Shown: in pieces, positions 22,027 through 31,203 of the stretch
Layout of the letters: every line of letters begins with the position of its first letter
Position numbering within the stretch: the stretch's first letter is position 1
From: Oopsacas minuta
Lineage: Eukaryota > Porifera > Hexactinellida > Lyssacinosida > Leucopsacidae
Assembly (NCBI GenBank): GCA_024704765.1
Contig: JAKMXF010000321.1
Coordinates: 620,001-684,000, forward strand
DNA length: 64,000 nucleotides
Direction: 5' to 3'
The notes under the pieces: model-generated
Told to the model about the DNA's origin: nothing
What the model saw: the letters and a program-made list of their open reading frames with translations, nothing else
Databases searched by the model: none
Translations under genes and position numbers: made by a program

Positions 22027-22497
22027 GGCAAATGCCTATCAAATATAGGTCATACTTAGTTGTTGTGTTTTGTTGTTGTGATGAAAAATTAACTAATTAT
22101 TCTATAATTAAATAAGTATATGAATACTAGCAGTAATGTAAATGGGAGTTAATAACCGTCATTATGATCAATTGCTCCTTAAAGATCAAAAGGAATCGTG
22201 ACGCCCAATTTCCACATTTTTTACACTTTTTATTCAAGAATAAAGATTTGTGTATTTGCATTTATTCAATTAAACTATTTGCCTTACTGTATTGTGAAGT
22301 TTTATCCATTGACTTACAAATTTAAATACAGGTCATTATCACATGGTAGCCTTTATCCGCCACAAATCAATTACTTTTCTACTAATCACACACTTTTATT
22401 GATAATAACAAATATAGCATACACAACTAAAAAGAGCAACAATAATATACAACACCTCATCAAGGGTAACACAAGAGGGTATATTTACATATGTATA
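22027..22497. other. Convergent spacer between Dicer and the first C2 gene
   Basis: Holds the 3' ends of two convergent genes. From about 22364 it is homologous, in inverted form, to the 3' flank of the C2 gene at 28316 (ending about 28945). A polyadenylation signal AATAAA for the C2 gene reads on the minus strand near 22395-22400. Confidence 0.5.
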
Positions 22498-22989
22498 TTA
22501 TTCAAGAATATAGTCATACATCAAATAGCCATTATCTTCACTACTGTAAGTCTGGTCCTTATGGTTACCTTGACATATGCTAACTGTATCAGGTGGCATC
22601 ATTTCATCATCCCAGTACTTATCTGCATCCAATAGTTGAATCCTGAATTCTAGCCAATCTTCCTTGCCGAATTCCAGCCATTCATTCCAGTCAGGATTCA
22701 GAGTTTCGTTTATGGTTATAGTTTTGCGAGTATTTTTATGTAACCGTGTATCGTATGCATCTACTACCACATATGGATCTGGTAAGTTAAACGGTCCGTC
22801 AGTGTCCCTTAATTCTCTCGCATACTTCACATAGATCTTTAACTTTCCGTTTACTGGCGAGAATGTTTGTCCATCTTTGGTAGAGTTTTGAGGTATTTTA
22901 ATTCCTTCTGTTTCATCTTTCCCAATTGCAGCAGTAGTAACACTGATACCAACTATCATCATAGTTAGTATTAATACTTTTGCGATCAT
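22498..22989 (-). CDS. Secreted single C2-domain protein, copy A
   Basis: The 163-residue product has a signal peptide (MIAKVLILTMMIVGISVTTA) and then one C2 domain, which usually binds Ca2+ and lipid. Candidate calcium ligands are the Asp residues in ELRDTDGPF, LPDPYVVVDAYD, NPDWNEW and LLDADKYWDDEMM. It differs from copy D (28316) at one residue (TTAA for TTAS). The open frame continues 19 codons upstream, but that ATG lies beside the putative TATA box, so the signal-peptide Met at 22989 is preferred. It is transcribed divergently from copy B. The function of such tiny secreted C2 proteins is unknown to me; extracellular membrane or lipid binding is the obvious hypothesis. Confidence 0.8.
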   Translation of the reverse strand: MIAKVLILTMMIVGISVTTAAIGKDETEGIKIPQNSTKDGQTFSPVNGKLKIYVKYARELRDTDGPFNLPDPYVVVDAYDTRLHKNTRKTITINETLNPDWNEWLEFGKEDWLEFRIQLLDADKYWDDEMMPPDTVSICQGNHKDQTYSSEDNGYLMYDYILE

Positions 22990-23048
22990 AGTTACCTTGA
23001 GTCTGAGTTTGGTATTATTCCGTGTATAATATATAAATTGAAACATTC

Positions 23049-23056
23049 TTATATAC
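23049..23056 (-). promoter_or_regulatory. TATA-like box of C2 copy A
   Basis: TATATAAG on the minus strand, about 60 bases upstream of the preferred ATG at 22989. The same box in the same context (TTCAAGTATATAAGAATG) precedes all four C2 copies. Confidence 0.55.
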
Positions 23057-23226
23057 TTGAACAGACAATTTACAAAAATTCCGCTTTTCCCGTCATATCA
23101 CAAAACTATTTTAGATGATTAAATATCTTTTATGAAAATATATCTAAGTAATTCTATTACAATCATAGAATAAGCAGAGTGATGACCCTGTGTGTAGTGC
23201 GTGTCATTACAGTTAGAAATATTTTC

Positions 23227-24183
23227 TAATTTCTTAGACAGAATAATATTATCAGAAAATGGTACATATTTCTAGAATTCTACATCCGTATTGTACGATC
23301 TTTGATGGACGAACTTTTCTGGCTCATACAGTAGGACTCGGTAAGAAGTACTTTGTATTTCTTATATCATTATAATGCAATACCTAGGCGGTTAAAACGT
23401 TACTAATTTGTGTTTCCCAAAAGAGGTACTTAAATCCGAGTACTAATGCGTTTTATTGGTAAACTTGATCAATCGAAAACTGCTTGTTACAGCTTGTATC
23501 TATTTATATTACCTAAGTTGAGAGCTCTAATTGGTTTTTAGCGGTTCGAATTACGCTTTTACTTTAATAATTTGGTTAAAATTCAAAACACTGCAAAGCT
23601 AAACTGTTAATTGCTTGGAAATTATAGCTCTTATCAGCATTTTGCCATCCCAATAAGAATACCGCGTTTTTCTCTTCAGTTTCGAACTCCTATATATTTG
23701 ATTTTGCAACTTTCAATAATTCGAATAATCATTAATTCGAACAATTTATTTCTCGTGACACCAAAGTAACAGTCATCGGCTGTCACACAATAACAGCTAG
23801 CATAGGGTCGTAGGAACTTGCGCGGCAGATGTGGCCTTCGCCGCTCGGGGCCCGCGCCAATATTTTTTCTATACTACTCCATAATTACCTTACTGATGTT
23901 TGTAGTACAGTCAACACTCGTCATTTCGAACACGAATATATCGAAGAATTTTGTAGAGGTACCTTAAACTTCGATATAACGGGAGATGACTTTGTACATT
24001 ATCTCAGGTTTAGAATTATAGTTAATAATGGGGACTAGGCCCAACCAGGTTCCTGAACAACTACTATTGGCTAGCTGTTAGGAAATAATCTTTAAGATCA
24101 TTGAAATATTAAAAATATGTGAACATACATGACCAAACCTACTACGAGGAAATTACATTCAAATATTGTAAGTTTTGAGAAAT
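23227..24183. other. Unique centre of the A-B promoter region
   Basis: Non-coding stretch between the inverted arms. It includes a GC-rich patch near 23820-23860 and a MITE. A short plus-strand open frame here is chance. Confidence 0.4.
23906..23996. repeat. Short MITE of the CTCGTTATATCGAA family
   Basis: TACAGTCAACACTCGTC at the left and CTTCGATATAACGGGAGATGACTTTGTA at the right are inverted relatives, with TA at each end. About 91 bp. Confidence 0.5.
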
Positions 24184-24355
24184 GAGAAATATTTCTGACT
24201 GTAATGACACGCACTACACACAGGGTCATCACTCTGCTTATTCTATGATTGTAATAGAATTACTTAGATATATTTTCATAAAAGATATTTAATCATCTAA
24301 AATAGTTTTGTGATATGACGGGAAAAGCGGAATTTTTGTAAATTGTCTGTTCAAG

Positions 24356-24363
24356 TATATAAG
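24356..24363 (+). promoter_or_regulatory. TATA-like box of C2 copy B
   Basis: TATATAAG, about 60 bases upstream of the ATG at 24422, in the conserved TTCAAGTATATAAGAATG context. The ATG at 24365 overlaps the end of this element and so probably precedes the transcription start. Confidence 0.55.
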
Positions 24364-24421
24364 AATGTTTCAATTTATATATTATACACGGAATAATACC
24401 AAACTCAGACTCAAGGTAACT

Positions 24422-24958
24422 ATGATCGCAAAAATATTAATACTAACTATGATGATAGTTGGTATCAGTGTTACTACTGCTGCAACTTTAACTGTGGAAA
24501 GAGAAGTTTCCAGATCTCACGAACAAGAAAGTGTACAGAAAAGAGAGACTCAAGGAAGTGGATCTAACTCGAGCACGAATGGACTTCAAGGCCCAATAGA
24601 ATATGGTTACTTAATAATCTATATAAAGTATGCTGTCGGTTTGTCGGATACTGACGGGGTGGGAAACTTACCAGATCCATATGTAGTATTAAATGCATAC
24701 GATAGGTGGGGTAATCTATACATAGGGCAAACTAGTTACGTACAGGGTACTGTGAATCCAGCTTGGTATGAAGTGTTCTATTTTGGTACAAACTATTGGA
24801 GCGAAGTCAGAATTCAAGTGTTTGATGAGGATTTCCTTTACTGGGATGACGTAATGACTCCAGTAGGTTATTTAAGTCTTACGCCAGGTTACCATTATAA
24901 TTATGTTTTCCTGACTAACGGCTATGGTTATGTAGTGTTTGACTATTATCTTATTTAA
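24422..24958 (+). CDS. Secreted single C2-domain protein, copy B
   Basis: The 178-residue product has the same signal peptide as copy A (MIAKILILTMMIVGISVTTA). A polar linker (EVSRSHEQESVQKRETQGSG) precedes one C2 domain. Candidate calcium ligands are the Asp residues in GLSDTDGVG, LPDPYVVLNAYD, VFDEDF and YWDDVM. It is nearly identical to copy C (about six residue differences) and more distant from A and D, mainly in the linker and C2 loops. The domain is rich in Tyr and Gly towards the end (NGYGYVVFDYYLI). It has one exon and a 3' flank shared with copy C in inverted orientation. Secretion and Ca2+-dependent lipid binding are inferences from the domain. Confidence 0.8.
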   Translation: MIAKILILTMMIVGISVTTAATLTVEREVSRSHEQESVQKRETQGSGSNSSTNGLQGPIEYGYLIIYIKYAVGLSDTDGVGNLPDPYVVLNAYDRWGNLYIGQTSYVQGTVNPAWYEVFYFGTNYWSEVRIQVFDEDFLYWDDVMTPVGYLSLTPGYHYNYVFLTNGYGYVVFDYYLI

Positions 24959-26644
24959 GAGATGTAAACTTCCCTCCTTGTGTTACCCTTGTAGAGGTGT
25001 TGTATATTATTGTTGCTCTTTTTAGTTATATGTGCTACATTTTGTAATTATCAATAAACAGTGTGTGATATCTATTAATTTACAATTAGGTTATAACAGT
25101 TTGCAGTTAACTCTGTTTAATTTGTGAAGTTATGCGGATGATCCATACCCATATATAGGCAAAGAGATAATACAAAACAGTTTGTATAAACTTGAATATT
25201 ATCAGGCTAGGCTCGATCCCAGCTTGAGGCTTCTCATACTCTATAAATCGAATAATTTATGAGGCGAAAATTATTATTTAATTGCTTTTGTATATGTATA
25301 ACCTCGTTATCGCCTATCACATAATTTACATACCATTATAAACCTAATACATTTTCATGAGCAAATTTTAAAAGTTCACAAGTGTTACAAATTGTCACAT
25401 CAAAATCATATCCCGAGGTGAAATCTGCCGGCCACTTTAAAGCCTTCGACAATTTCCAGCTCTTAATCTATAAAACGGCGTGGGCTGTAGAGCGAAGACA
25501 GAAAAATACACAATAAACAAATATACAAAAGGCACTTAGGTCTATGTACTGAGTATTTCCCTGTAGTATGTCGACACAGCAATAAATTCTTTTACAAGTG
25601 AAGTTCACGAAAATTGTACATTTACCCTTGATAAGGCTTCCAGCATGTGTAACATATATTATTATGTACATATTCGTCTCCAGTAGAATTGGATACACAC
25701 TTCCCAAAATATGTATAACCTTTCGGACCCGTTCGGATTATCGAGGTCTGTCTCCACTGTATCTATATACACGTTAGGGTGTCCCAAAAAAATCGAAATT
25801 TTGAAAGTTTATGGGGGACCCCCTAAGAAGTTTCTGTGTCATAAAATGATTGTGGAAAAAATTCAGGTATTTATGAAGTGATTTAGGGTCCCTCACAATG
25901 GCTTTGTAAATTATATTTTACACCTGTTTTTTAACAATTTCAAAATTTAATTTTTTGCTAGAAACTTGCTTTAAAATGCTAACCCGGGTGAATCGACGAT
26001 GCAGATTTCAGATTTACCATCAGAAATTTGTTACTCCAACTATGTCTGAGCTAAATTTCATTTAATCTATTAATAATATACAATGAATTACAAAATATTT
26101 TACTTCTTGAAAAAAATATATAAATTGTACAGATAACAAATTTCTGATGGTAAATCTGAAATCTGCATCGTCGATTCACCCGGGTTAGCATTTTAAAGCA
26201 AGTTTCTAGCAAAAAATTAAATTTTGAAATTGTTAAAAAACAGGTGTAAAATATAATTTACAAAGCCATTGTGAGGGACCCTAAATCACTTCATAAATAC
26301 CTGAATTTTTTCCACAATCATTTTATGACATAGAAACTTCTTAGGGGGTCCCCCATAAACCTTTCAAAAATTCGATTTTTTTGGGACACCCTAATACGTA
26401 GGTATGGATCCTCCCGAAACTGTCCCGATTAAGCAGAGTTTACTACAACCAGTTGGAACCTAATCTCTACACACAATCAGGCACGAGCCAAAGCCCCTTG
26501 GAACTATAACTTAAATAATTGTAGTCTATAGATATCACACACTGTTTATTGATAATTACAAAATGTAGCATATATAACTAAAAAGAGCAACAATAATATA
26601 CAACACCTCTACAAGGGTAACACAAGGAGGGAAGTTTACATCTC
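24959..26644. other. Spacer between the two C2 gene pairs
   Basis: The 3' flanks of B and C are inverted copies for about 115 bases (to about 25073 and from about 26530). Between them is unique DNA and the 619-bp foldback element at 25775-26393. No protein-coding gene is supported. Confidence 0.5.
25775..26393. mobile_element. Foldback transposon with 257-bp inverted arms
   Basis: Arms 25777-26033 and 26134-26391 are almost perfect inverted copies starting GGGTGTCCCAAAAAAATCGA and containing AACCCGGGTGAATCGACGATG. A 100-base AT-rich loop separates them. TA flanks both ends, consistent with a TA target-site duplication. It encodes no protein. The GGGTGTCCCAAAA terminus is common among Tc1/mariner-like non-autonomous elements; the parent transposase is not in this window. 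The arms differ at only a few positions, so insertion was recent. Confidence 0.85.
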
Positions 26645-27181
26645 TTAAATAAGATAATAGTTAAACACTACATAACCATAGCCGTTAGTCAGGAAAATAT
26701 AATTATAATGGTAACCTGGCGTAAGACTTAAATAACCTACTGGAGTCATTACGTCATCCCAGTAAAAGAAATCCTCATCAAACACTTGAATTCTGACTTC
26801 GCTCCAATAGTTTGTACCAAAATTGAACACTTCATACCAAGCTGGATTCACAGTACCCTGTACGTAACTAGTTTGCCCTATGTATAGATTACCCCACCTA
26901 TCGTATGCATTTAATACTACATATGGATCTGGTAAGTTTCCCGGCCCGTCAGTATCCGACAAACCGACAGCATACTTTATATAGATTATTAAGTAACCAT
27001 ATACTATTGGGCCTTGAAGTCCATTCGTGCTCGAGTTAGATCCACTTCCTTGAGTCTCTCTTTTCTGTACACTTTCTTGTTCGTGAGATCTGGAAACTTC
27101 TCTTTCCACAGTTAAAGTTGCAGCAGTAGTAACACTGATACCAACTATCATCATAGTTAGTATTAATATTTTTGCGATCAT
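26645..27181 (-). CDS. Secreted single C2-domain protein, copy C
   Basis: The 178-residue near-twin of copy B has the signal peptide MIAKILILTMMIVGISVTTA, the same EVSRSHEQES linker and one C2 domain with the Asp-rich loops SDTDGPGNLPDPYVV and FDEDFFYWDDVM. Differences from B include Val for Glu before YGYLIIYIKY, Pro for Val in the first loop, Asn for Tyr in EVFNFG and Asn for Asp near the C-terminus (VVFNYYLI). It is divergent from copy D, with which it shares the 611-bp mirrored promoter. Reading frame intact, so presumably functional. Confidence 0.8.
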   Translation of the reverse strand: MIAKILILTMMIVGISVTTAATLTVEREVSRSHEQESVQKRETQGSGSNSSTNGLQGPIVYGYLIIYIKYAVGLSDTDGPGNLPDPYVVLNAYDRWGNLYIGQTSYVQGTVNPAWYEVFNFGTNYWSEVRIQVFDEDFFYWDDVMTPVGYLSLTPGYHYNYIFLTNGYGYVVFNYYLI

Positions 27182-27238
27182 AGTTACCTTGAGTCTGAGT
27201 TTGATATTATTCTTTATGAAGATATAAATTGAAACATT

Positions 27239-27246
27239 CTTATATA
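27239..27246 (-). promoter_or_regulatory. TATA-like box of C2 copy C
   Basis: TATATAAG on the minus strand, about 60 bases upstream of the ATG at 27181, in the shared TTCAAGTATATAAGAATG context. Confidence 0.55.
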
Positions 27247-28250
27247 CTTGAACACGACAAATTACAAAAAGTCCGCTTTCCCATCATATCCCAATACTGT
27301 TACATGCTTCTGAAATATATCCATAAGTATTTCCATTACTATCACAGTAAAAGCAGAGTGCAAGTCATAACACAATCAAATATAATTTATCATTTCTTAC
27401 ATAAACTTACAGTTGTCGAGTGTAAGCTATCGTGTCGTATGGTATTTTGTCATAATTATTTTTGTATGTTAAAGCTAGGGTTGTTCAGTTATAATTATTA
27501 ACCTTACTTGTTGTTTCCTTCAAACCTGTGCTCCAATTAGTTATGATCTAGTCATGTATTGTACTTTACTCTCATATTAAGATCCTAATCAAGATCCATT
27601 TACGTATTGAGGGTCGTTTATTACCCGAATTATCTTACACTTCTGATAAAATTGTGCAATTTTTAAGCAATAGGAGATGACATAATCTGATTGCACTAAC
27701 ACAGATTAATCAACTTGCTCTTACTTTGATAGAATTTGAAATACTTATAGAGCAGGCACTTTTTCTATCAAAGTAAGAGCAAGTTGATTAATCTGTGTTA
27801 GTGCAATCAGATTATGTCATCTCCTATTGCTTAAAAATTGCACAATTTTATCAGAAGTGTAAGATAATTCGGGTAATAAACGACCCTCAATACGTAAATG
27901 GATCTTGATTAGGATCTTAATATGAGAGTAAAGTACAATACATGACTAGATCATAACTAATTGGAGCACAGGTTTGAAGGAAACAACAAGTAAGGTTAAT
28001 AATTATAACTGAACAACCCTAGCTTTAACATACAAAAATAATTATGACAAAATACCATACGACACGATAGCTTACACTCGACAACTGTAAGTTTATGTAA
28101 GAAATGATAAATTATATTTGATTGTGTTATGACTTGCACTCTGCTTTTACTGTGATAGTAATGGAAATACTTATGGATATATTTCAGAAGCATGTAACAG
28201 TATTGGGATATGATGGGAAAGCGGACTTTTTGTAATTTGTCGTGTTCAAG

Positions 28251-28258
28251 TATATAAG
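28251..28258 (+). promoter_or_regulatory. TATA-like box of C2 copy D
   Basis: TATATAAG, about 60 bases upstream of the ATG at 28316, the mirror image of the copy C box within the 611-bp palindrome. Confidence 0.55.
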
Positions 28259-28315
28259 AATGTTTCAATTTATATCTTCATAAAGAATAATACCAAACTC
28301 AGACTCAAGGTAACT

Positions 28316-28807
28316 ATGATCGCAAAAGTATTAATACTAACTATGATGATAGTTGGTATCAGTGTTACTACTGCTTCAATTGGGAAAGATGAAACTGAAG
28401 GAATTAAAATACCTCAAAACTCTACCAAAGATGGACAAACATTCTCGCCAGTAAACGGAAAGTTAAAGATCTATGTGAAGTATGCGAGAGAATTAAGGGA
28501 CACTGACGGACCATTTAACTTACCAGATCCATATGTGGTAGTAGATGCATACGATACACGGTTACATAAAAATACTCGCAAAACTATAACCATAAACGAA
28601 ACTCTGAATCCCGACTGGAATGAATGGCTGGAATTCGGCAAGGAAGATTGGCTAGAATTCAGGATTCAACTATTGGATGCAGATAAGTACTGGGATGATG
28701 AAATGATGCCACCTGATACAGTTAGCATATGTCAAGGTAACCATAAGGACCAGACTTACAGTAGTGAAGATAATGGCTATTTGATGTATGACTATATCCT
28801 TGAATAA
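28316..28807 (+). CDS. Secreted single C2-domain protein, copy D
   Basis: The 163-residue product is identical to copy A except for one residue after the signal peptide. Signal peptide MIAKVLILTMMIVGISVTTA, then a short linker (KDETEGIKIPQNSTKDG) and one C2 domain with loops ELRDTDGPF, LPDPYVVVDAYD and DADKYWDDEMM. The 3' flank (polyadenylation signal AATAAA near 28905) is also shared with A up to about 28945. The 19 codons upstream of the Met that are open in A and B are frameshifted here, which supports the MIAK start for all four copies. Confidence 0.8.
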   Translation: MIAKVLILTMMIVGISVTTASIGKDETEGIKIPQNSTKDGQTFSPVNGKLKIYVKYARELRDTDGPFNLPDPYVVVDAYDTRLHKNTRKTITINETLNPDWNEWLEFGKEDWLEFRIQLLDADKYWDDEMMPPDTVSICQGNHKDQTYSSEDNGYLMYDYILE

Positions 28808-28985
28808 TATACATAAGTAAATATACCCTCTTGTGTTACCCTTGATGAGGTGTTGTATATTATTGTTGCTCTTTTTAGTTGTGTATGCTATATTTGTTAT
28901 TATCAATAAAAGTGTGTGATTAGTAGAAAAGTAATTGATTTGGTCTCACATGAAATTATGACAGGATTCCCTTGTTCTATACATG

Positions 28986-29210
28986 TACGGTGGAACCTCC
29001 GTAATCTGACACCTCTGTAATGCGGAATTTCCCTAAGCCAACATGATTTCTGTTCACGTACTTTGTATAGAAAACAACGTCAATAATCCGGAACCTCGCT
29101 ATTCCGGAATCCGACAATTCAACGATAATCGAGTAAGATCAATTCTACCTCTATAATTCGACATTTTGTTCGTCTCCCATTAAGTGTCGGATTATTGAAG
29201 TTCCACAGTA
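28986..29210. repeat. MITE with TGGAACCTCCGTAATCTGACAC termini
   Basis: The left end TACGGTGGAACCTCCGTAAT and the right end ATTATTGAAGTTCCACAGTA are inverted relatives, and the next bases CTGACAC and GTGTCGG also pair. About 225 bp with TA at both ends. It resembles non-autonomous Tigger/pogo-type elements. Confidence 0.65.
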
Positions 29211-29396
29211 ACTTTCAAAAACTAGATCCTATTGTATTGGTTCTATGCATTCCGCAAATCCTTGACCTACGTAATCACGGATCATATAATTCTCTTTTCT
29301 ATGTATGTCATTTATGTGACTGTTGCATACAATATATACCTTAAAAGGAATTGATTTTATATTGTATATATTTTTAATATATTTTAGCCACTAGAT

Positions 29397-31203
29397 ATGC
29401 CATACTATGTAGAAGAGAGAGGTAGAATAGCAATACTACATTTTAACGAGGGAGAGAATAGACTTAATTACTACAGTGTAAAGAGTATATTGAAGTGTTT
29501 AGATGAGATAGAAGCTAACCTAGACTTCACTGCTATGATTACGTTAGGGCATGACAAGTACTTTACTCTAGGATTAGATTTAGATTGGATCGGTAAGTTT
29601 CCTTCCCTTAATTGTTAATTATTTGCAATTATTAACACCTACACTGTACAGTCAATTCCATTTACTTATATCGATTATCGAACACAGATTTATCGAATAC
29701 CCGGTTAAATAGAATTCTGAAATTATACAGTCAACTACCGCCACATTGAAGCTCAAAAGACCGCAATAATTAGTTCGATATAAGCGGAGTTGAGTAATAT
29801 TAATTTATATTACTCAACTCCGCTTATATCGAACTCCGCGTCATAGTAGGACTGTATCACGATAAATTCCAAAGATTTATTATAAGCAGGAATTTATATT
29901 TGGTTTCAACTATACGTTCTTACATTATTGGTCGATAAGAATTAACCTACAAATGTTCTTATAATGCAATTCCATTCCCTGAAGTGAGTTCCAAATGAAA
30001 AATGATCTTTCTGTAAAACAAATATAATCTTCCTCTATATTTTACATTCATAATTTAACAAAGCTGTAATTCACAATATGCAACTGGAAAGTTAAAACTG
30101 TTTAACATCGAACCCGATTCCTACTCTTGGTTATATTGCTTATATTGATGTAATTATTGTGGTCCTTTGAGCTTCGATATAACAGGAAGTGACTATAATA
30201 TTATATATTTACCAAACAAAGTTCTTATGTATTATTCGTTTTGCTAAAATATGTTTGTTAGCCAATTCTATGGATACTTTTCAATTACTTATTACTTATT
30301 CAGGAATTATTATATACCTGACCCTGTGTAGGAGAAAACATGTCTACAAACTTTCACCTAACACAACAATTTACACAAGATCTCAGCACTCTATACTACA
30401 GACTTATTACATTTCCTATTCCTACGATAGCAGCTATAAACGGACACGCGTATGGAGCAGGTACCTTCATTGCTCTATGCCACGATATGTTAATAATGAG
30501 AGAAGATCGTGGGTACTTCTGCCTGCCTGAAGCTAAGTTAACTCTACCTTTTAGGAGTGAAATGACTCGTGTATTAGTCCGTAAGAGAATTCCTCTTAGC
30601 ATACAATCTACTGCTTTACTGTCTTTTCCATTCTCTGCTGCAGATGCATTGAAGTTCGTTATAGTATTCTTATCTGTTTTTGACTAATTTCTAAAGTACT
30701 AATCGCGGTAATTTGGTACAGTAAAACTCTGATAAGATATACACCTTGGGGAAACTAAAATGTCTAGGCAGTACTATCCGAGTGTACGTCTATTCCGATT
30801 AGGGATTGTATTATAATGAATGAGAACCAAATTTTAGTTTGAATAAAGTAGGCCGTATTTACCTAGTTCGCCGTAATTCAAGAGATATCAAATTGGATTT
30901 TTTGCAAAAATTTCTACATTTGCCCTTCCGTTCGAATACAATTGCTTTTACCTAATTATTCTTTACATTCTATATAGATACAGTATAATACACGCACATT
31001 GTCCTCTGTCTAAATTGCTAGATACATGTAGAGAGCAAGCAGAGAGATTAGCTGGTAGTAAGAAGGGATTAGATAGAGATAATCTTAAACGAATTAAACT
31101 GGGTGTATTCGATTGGGCAACTATAGCTTATTCTGAAGATCAAAAGGATCTATCAAATCCAAAGAAATCTTCATTCTCTGCTTATTCAAAGTCTAAACTA
31201 TAA
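29397..31203 (+). CDS. Peroxisomal enoyl-CoA delta-isomerase/hydratase-like protein, three exons
   Basis: Exons 29397-29592, 30332-30653 and 30984-31203 join in frame to give 245 residues; the donor after 30653 is the least certain border. The product is a crotonase-fold protein. Its CoA/oxyanion segments are HDKYFTLGLDLDW and INGHAYGAGTFIALCHDMLI, followed by a Glu in LPEAKLTLPF at the position of the usual isomerase acid. It ends SKSKL, and the final Ser-Lys-Leu is a canonical PTS1 signal for import into peroxisomes. There the enzyme would isomerise cis-3 or trans-3 enoyl-CoA during beta-oxidation of unsaturated fatty acids. The length and layout resemble short plant-type peroxisomal enoyl-CoA isomerases. 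A polypyrimidine-AG just before the ATG suggests a 5'-UTR intron. Confidence 0.78.
29647..29856. repeat. Composite MITE in the isomerase gene intron 1
   Basis: TACAGTCAATTCCATTTACTT at the left and AGTAGGACTGTA at the right enclose two nested partial copies of the CTCGTTATATCGAA family (a second TACAGTCAACTACCG start near 29725). Confidence 0.5.
29773..29834. repeat. Perfect hairpin, 28-bp arms and 6-base loop
   Basis: GTTCGATATAAGCGGAGTTG and the following eight bases (29773-29800) are repeated in perfect inverted form at 29807-29834 around TAATTT. It lies in an intron inside the composite MITE and is probably the fused ends of two MITE copies. Confidence 0.85.

Larger units (their letters stand above)
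22926..24485. repeat. Inverted repeat of about 300 bp forming the A-B divergent promoter
   Basis: About 22926-23226 and about 24184-24485 are near-identical inverted copies covering the signal-peptide codons, 5' leader, TATA element and upstream region (shared phrase GACACGCACTACACACAGGG). The central 950 bases are not repeated and contain a MITE at 23906-23996. The two C2 genes A and B therefore share one mirrored promoter. Confidence 0.85.
27122..28375. repeat. Near-perfect palindrome, two 611-bp arms and a 32-base loop
   Basis: Arms 27122-27732 and 27765-28375 are inverted copies with only a few differences seen (for example AAAAATATTAAT against AAAAGTATTAAT in the signal-peptide codons). 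They cover the signal-peptide codons, leaders, TATA boxes and the whole upstream region of copies C and D. The arms end exactly where the two proteins diverge. The 90-codon open frames on both strands here are mirror shadows. Confidence 0.93.

Noticed and set aside
22198-22635. 145-codon plus-strand frame over C2 copy A
   Set aside because: It is antisense shadow of the C2 gene and its 3' flank; the mirrored shadow occurs at copy D.
23538-23560. GGTTCGAATTA-like B-box hinting at a tRNA gene
   Set aside because: No matching A-box, acceptor stem or anticodon arm can be folded around it.
27229-28268. Two identical 90-codon open frames on opposite strands
   Set aside because: They are the two arms of the palindrome upstream of C2 copies C and D; composition is not protein-like and they overlap the promoters.
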